Source: Veillonella sp. DNF00869 (lineage in GTDB: Bacteria; Bacillota; Negativicutes; Veillonellales; Veillonellaceae). Taken from it: a DNA stretch of 7,872 bases. A model generated the notes under the pieces. That model was not told the origin of the DNA and ran no database searches. It was given only the letters and a program-made list of their open reading frames with translations. This document shows positions 5,931 to 7,872 of this stretch, piece by piece. The stretch is taken from the NCBI RefSeq assembly GCF_001553345.1, contig NZ_KQ960764.1:1-7872 (forward strand). The letters run 5' to 3'. The position numbers and the translations under genes are program-made. Positions within the stretch are counted from its first letter, which is position 1. Each line of letters begins with the position of its first letter.

Positions 5931-6716
5931 GTGAATAGGAAATATTTTTTCTTTGATATTGATAATACACTAGCAGTGTGGCCTGATGGAACGATTCCTG
6001 AAAGTGCTCAATACTCCTTGGAGTATTTGCAGGATAAAGGGCATCACGTGGCGCTTGCTACGGGCCGTTTACAGGCAGATGCTATGCGCTTTGCCAAGAT
6101 GGCAAAGACTCCGAATTTTGTGGCTGATGGGGGCTATAGCATTACAGAAAATTATGAAGTGCAATGGATGCAGGGCATGGACCGGGATCGCTGCGTGCAG
6201 TACCTTAAGTATTTAACAAGCCACAATGTGCCTTGGGGGGTGACCCACAAAAATGAATTTGTCCGTATTACTCCTTATGAAAGCGTCCTAGCATGGAATC
6301 CTAAGTGGGATATGATGCAAAATGAAGTCGTATCAGACTTGGTGCCTGAGGATATCGAGCATTTTTACAAGGTCTATGCGTTCATCACAGAAGAAGAGGA
6401 ACAGCGACGTGGTATTGTACACATGACGAAGGATTTAATTCGCTATGGAGAAGGATGCATTTTGTTTGAACCTATGGATAAGGCTTATGGCATCCGGAAA
6501 ATGATCGATGGCTTTGGCGCATCTTATCAAGATGTCATCGTCTTCGGTGATGGCTATAACGACCTATCCATGTTCCGACCAGACTGGCTGAACATTGCCA
6601 TGGGTAATGGCCGTGATGCTCTGAAAGAAAAAGCTGACTATGTGACTGCATCTTGCTATGATGATGGAATTTATAAAGCATTGCAACATTTTGGTTTCAT
6701 ACCGAAGCAGTTTTAG
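5931..6716 (+). CDS. Cof-type HAD-superfamily phosphatase
   Basis: This is a cytoplasmic hydrolase expected to remove phosphate from a small molecule such as a sugar phosphate or nucleotide; the substrate cannot be read from sequence. HAD motif I is FFDIDNTL with nucleophile Asp9 and Asp11. Motif II is ALATGR with Thr44. Motif III is probably Lys184 in DKAYGIRKM. Motif IV is GDGYND with Asp207 and Asp211. The residues between motifs II and III (about 80-180) fit a C2-type cap, as in the Cof/YidA group, and 261 residues is normal. The start is GTG at 5931, because motif I begins at residue 6 and an AGGAGG stands 4 bases upstream. It is second in the operon with the DUF1653 gene. All catalytic residues are present. 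There are three cysteines, in contrast to the two exported proteins upstream, which have none. Confidence 0.92.
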   Translation: MNRKYFFFDIDNTLAVWPDGTIPESAQYSLEYLQDKGHHVALATGRLQADAMRFAKMAKTPNFVADGGYSITENYEVQWMQGMDRDRCVQYLKYLTSHNVPWGVTHKNEFVRITPYESVLAWNPKWDMMQNEVVSDLVPEDIEHFYKVYAFITEEEEQRRGIVHMTKDLIRYGEGCILFEPMDKAYGIRKMIDGFGASYQDVIVFGDGYNDLSMFRPDWLNIAMGNGRDALKEKADYVTASCYDDGIYKALQHFGFIPKQF

Positions 6717-6749
6717 TATGAATGAAGTAGATAGTATACTTTCATCATA
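6717..6749 (+). terminator. Imperfect hairpin after the phosphatase gene, possible weak terminator
   Basis: Directly after the TAG stop, 6717-6729 (TATGAATGAAGTA) can pair with 6737-6749 (TACTTTCATCATA) over 12 pairs with one single-base bulge on each side and a 7-base loop. It is AT-rich and no T run follows, so termination is doubtful. Confidence 0.35.
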
Positions 6750-6764
6750 ACTATATGAAGCGGT

Positions 6765-6793
6765 TTGAACATCAAAATTAGTTATAGTATAAT
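6765..6793 (+). promoter_or_regulatory. Promoter of pta
   Basis: TTGAAC (6765-6770) and TATAAT (6788-6793) are separated by exactly 17 bases. Transcription would begin near 6800, giving a leader of about 38 bases before the ATG. This is the best promoter match in the window and shows that pta need not depend on the upstream operon. Confidence 0.8.
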
Positions 6794-6837
6794 AAAGCGT
6801 AGATATATCGAAATGGGTCTTAAAAGGAGGACATACC

Positions 6838-7836
6838 ATGGATTTAATTCAAAGTTTAAAAGAGCAAGCAAAAGGCTTGGGTAAAAAAATTGTATTGCCA
6901 GAATTCGAAGATAGCCGTGTCATCGAAGCAGCGGCTGCGATTTTGAAAGAAGGTTTCTGTGTACCTGTATTGGTTGGTGCAGAAGATAAAATTCAAGCGG
7001 CAGCTACAGCAGCTGGTGTATCTTTGGAAGGTGCTGAAATCATCAACCCAGCTACATTCGGCGAATTAAACAAAATGGTAGATACATTTGTAGAATTGCG
7101 CGCGAAAAAAGGTATGACACCTGAAAAAGCACATGCTACTATGACTGGCGATGCGTTATTCTTCGGTGCTATGTTAGTGCGTTTAGGTTTGGCTGATGGC
7201 ATGGTAGCAGGTTCTGCTAGCCCTACAGCAAACGTACTTCGTGCAGCTATCCAAGTGGTAGGTACACAAGCTGGTTTGAAAACTGTATCTAGCTCTATGC
7301 TTGTGATCACTGATAAAAAAGAATACGGCGATGACGGTTTGTTGATCTTCTCCGATTGCGGCGTTATTCCTAACCCAACATCTGAACAATTGGCTGATAT
7401 CGCTGAGTCCAGCGTTGGTAAAGCTCGTTCCGTGGCAGGTATGAAAGAACCTCGCGTATCCTTCTTGTCTTTCTCCACAAAAGGATCTGCTTCTTCTCCA
7501 GAAGTTGATAAAGTGGTAGCAGCTGTAGAAGACTTGAAAGGCCGTAATGTAGACTTCGCATTCGATGGGGAATTGCAACTAGATGCGTCCATCGTTCCAT
7601 CTGTAGCAGAACGTAAAGCTCCAGGATCTCAAGTAGCTGGTAAAGCTAACATCTTGATTTTCCCTGACTTACAAGCTGCTAACATTGGTTATAAATTAGT
7701 ACAACGCTTTGCTGGCGCTACTGCTATCGGACCAATCATCCAAGGTTTAGCAAAACCAATCCATGACCTTAGCCGTGGTTGCTCCGTAAGCGATATCGTT
7801 GACCTTTGCGCAATTGCTGCAGTGGAAGCAAAATAA
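6838..7836 (+). CDS. pta: Phosphate acetyltransferase
   Basis: Pta converts acetyl-CoA and phosphate to acetyl phosphate and CoA in the cytoplasm. With acetate kinase this yields acetate and ATP, a main energy step for lactate-fermenting anaerobes. The 332 residues match the short Pta class, with no N-terminal regulatory domain. Signature stretches include MVAGSASPTANVLRAA (residues 122-137), SDCGVIPNPTSEQLADIA, SFSTKGSASSPEV, DGELQLDAS and HDLSRGCSVSDIV (309-321). Ser312, Arg313 and Asp319 align with Ser309, Arg310 and Asp316 of the Methanosarcina thermophila enzyme; Arg88 and Arg135 correspond to Arg87 and Arg133. The ATG at 6838 has AAAGGAGG (6823-6830) at 7 bases and its own promoter. It ends 36 bases before the window edge, and no acetate kinase gene is in view. 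A paralogous phosphate butyryltransferase is less likely given length and motifs. Confidence 0.96.
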   Translation: MDLIQSLKEQAKGLGKKIVLPEFEDSRVIEAAAAILKEGFCVPVLVGAEDKIQAAATAAGVSLEGAEIINPATFGELNKMVDTFVELRAKKGMTPEKAHATMTGDALFFGAMLVRLGLADGMVAGSASPTANVLRAAIQVVGTQAGLKTVSSSMLVITDKKEYGDDGLLIFSDCGVIPNPTSEQLADIAESSVGKARSVAGMKEPRVSFLSFSTKGSASSPEVDKVVAAVEDLKGRNVDFAFDGELQLDASIVPSVAERKAPGSQVAGKANILIFPDLQAANIGYKLVQRFAGATAIGPIIQGLAKPIHDLSRGCSVSDIVDLCAIAAVEAK

Positions 7837-7872
7837 GTCGTCTCTTGTTACGTTATGTAGCCTGTGGCGTTT

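Noticed and set aside
5986..6216. 76-residue + strand ORF inside the phosphatase gene
   Set aside because: It overlaps the clear HAD coding frame entirely, and its product has no domain.
6564..6839. Minus-strand ORF spanning the phosphatase end and pta leader
   Set aside because: It runs across the hairpin, the pta promoter and the ribosome binding site. No recognisable product or convincing minus-strand start signal was seen.
6993..7600. Minus-strand ORFs within pta, up to 199 residues
   Set aside because: They lie opposite a highly conserved enzyme gene and are explained by its codon bias.
7837..7872. Start of an acetate kinase gene after pta
   Set aside because: Only 36 bases remain, with no start codon context or family motif. 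The neighbour is expected from other genomes but is not visible.

Overview
The window reads as chromosome of a diderm Firmicute (Negativicutes), most likely a Veillonella. Three things suggest this. There is a very large trimeric autotransporter adhesin, which needs an outer membrane. The intergenic DNA is AT-rich, with Gram-positive style AGGAGG ribosome binding sites. A short Firmicute-type phosphate acetyltransferase is also present. The genus call comes from overall resemblance and has not been tested by a search. All genes lie on the + strand.

Positions 1-4404 hold the 3' part of a trimeric autotransporter adhesin gene; its start lies upstream of the window. The visible 1467 residues are a mosaic of Trp-ring/GIN-like stalk modules, long and short internal repeats, a neck, and a YadA-type membrane anchor. 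Unusually, about 59 residues, ending in a regular coiled coil, follow the last barrel strand. A hairpin terminator (4464-4510) closes the gene.

Positions 4405-5447 hold a single-gene unit: a candidate promoter, a TTG-started gene for a 231-residue exported, cysteine-free, mostly helical protein of unknown function, and a strong terminator (5407-5447). It is the least explained gene here and may be Veillonella-specific.

Positions 5448-6749 hold a very AT-rich, palindrome-containing leader and a tight two-gene operon. The first gene encodes a DUF1653 protein. The second is GTG-started and encodes a Cof-type HAD phosphatase, with its ribosome binding site starting on the stop codon of the first gene. 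An imperfect hairpin follows.

Positions 6750-7872 hold a good sigma-70 type promoter and the complete pta gene (phosphate acetyltransferase), which serves acetate and ATP production. The last 36 bases hold nothing recognisable; an acetate kinase gene would be a natural next neighbour but is not in view.

Functionally the window joins a surface adhesion locus to housekeeping genes. No insertion sequence, tRNA, CRISPR array or phage gene was seen. The strongest candidates for something new are the post-barrel tail of the adhesin, its recombining repeat architecture, and the unknown exported protein beside it.
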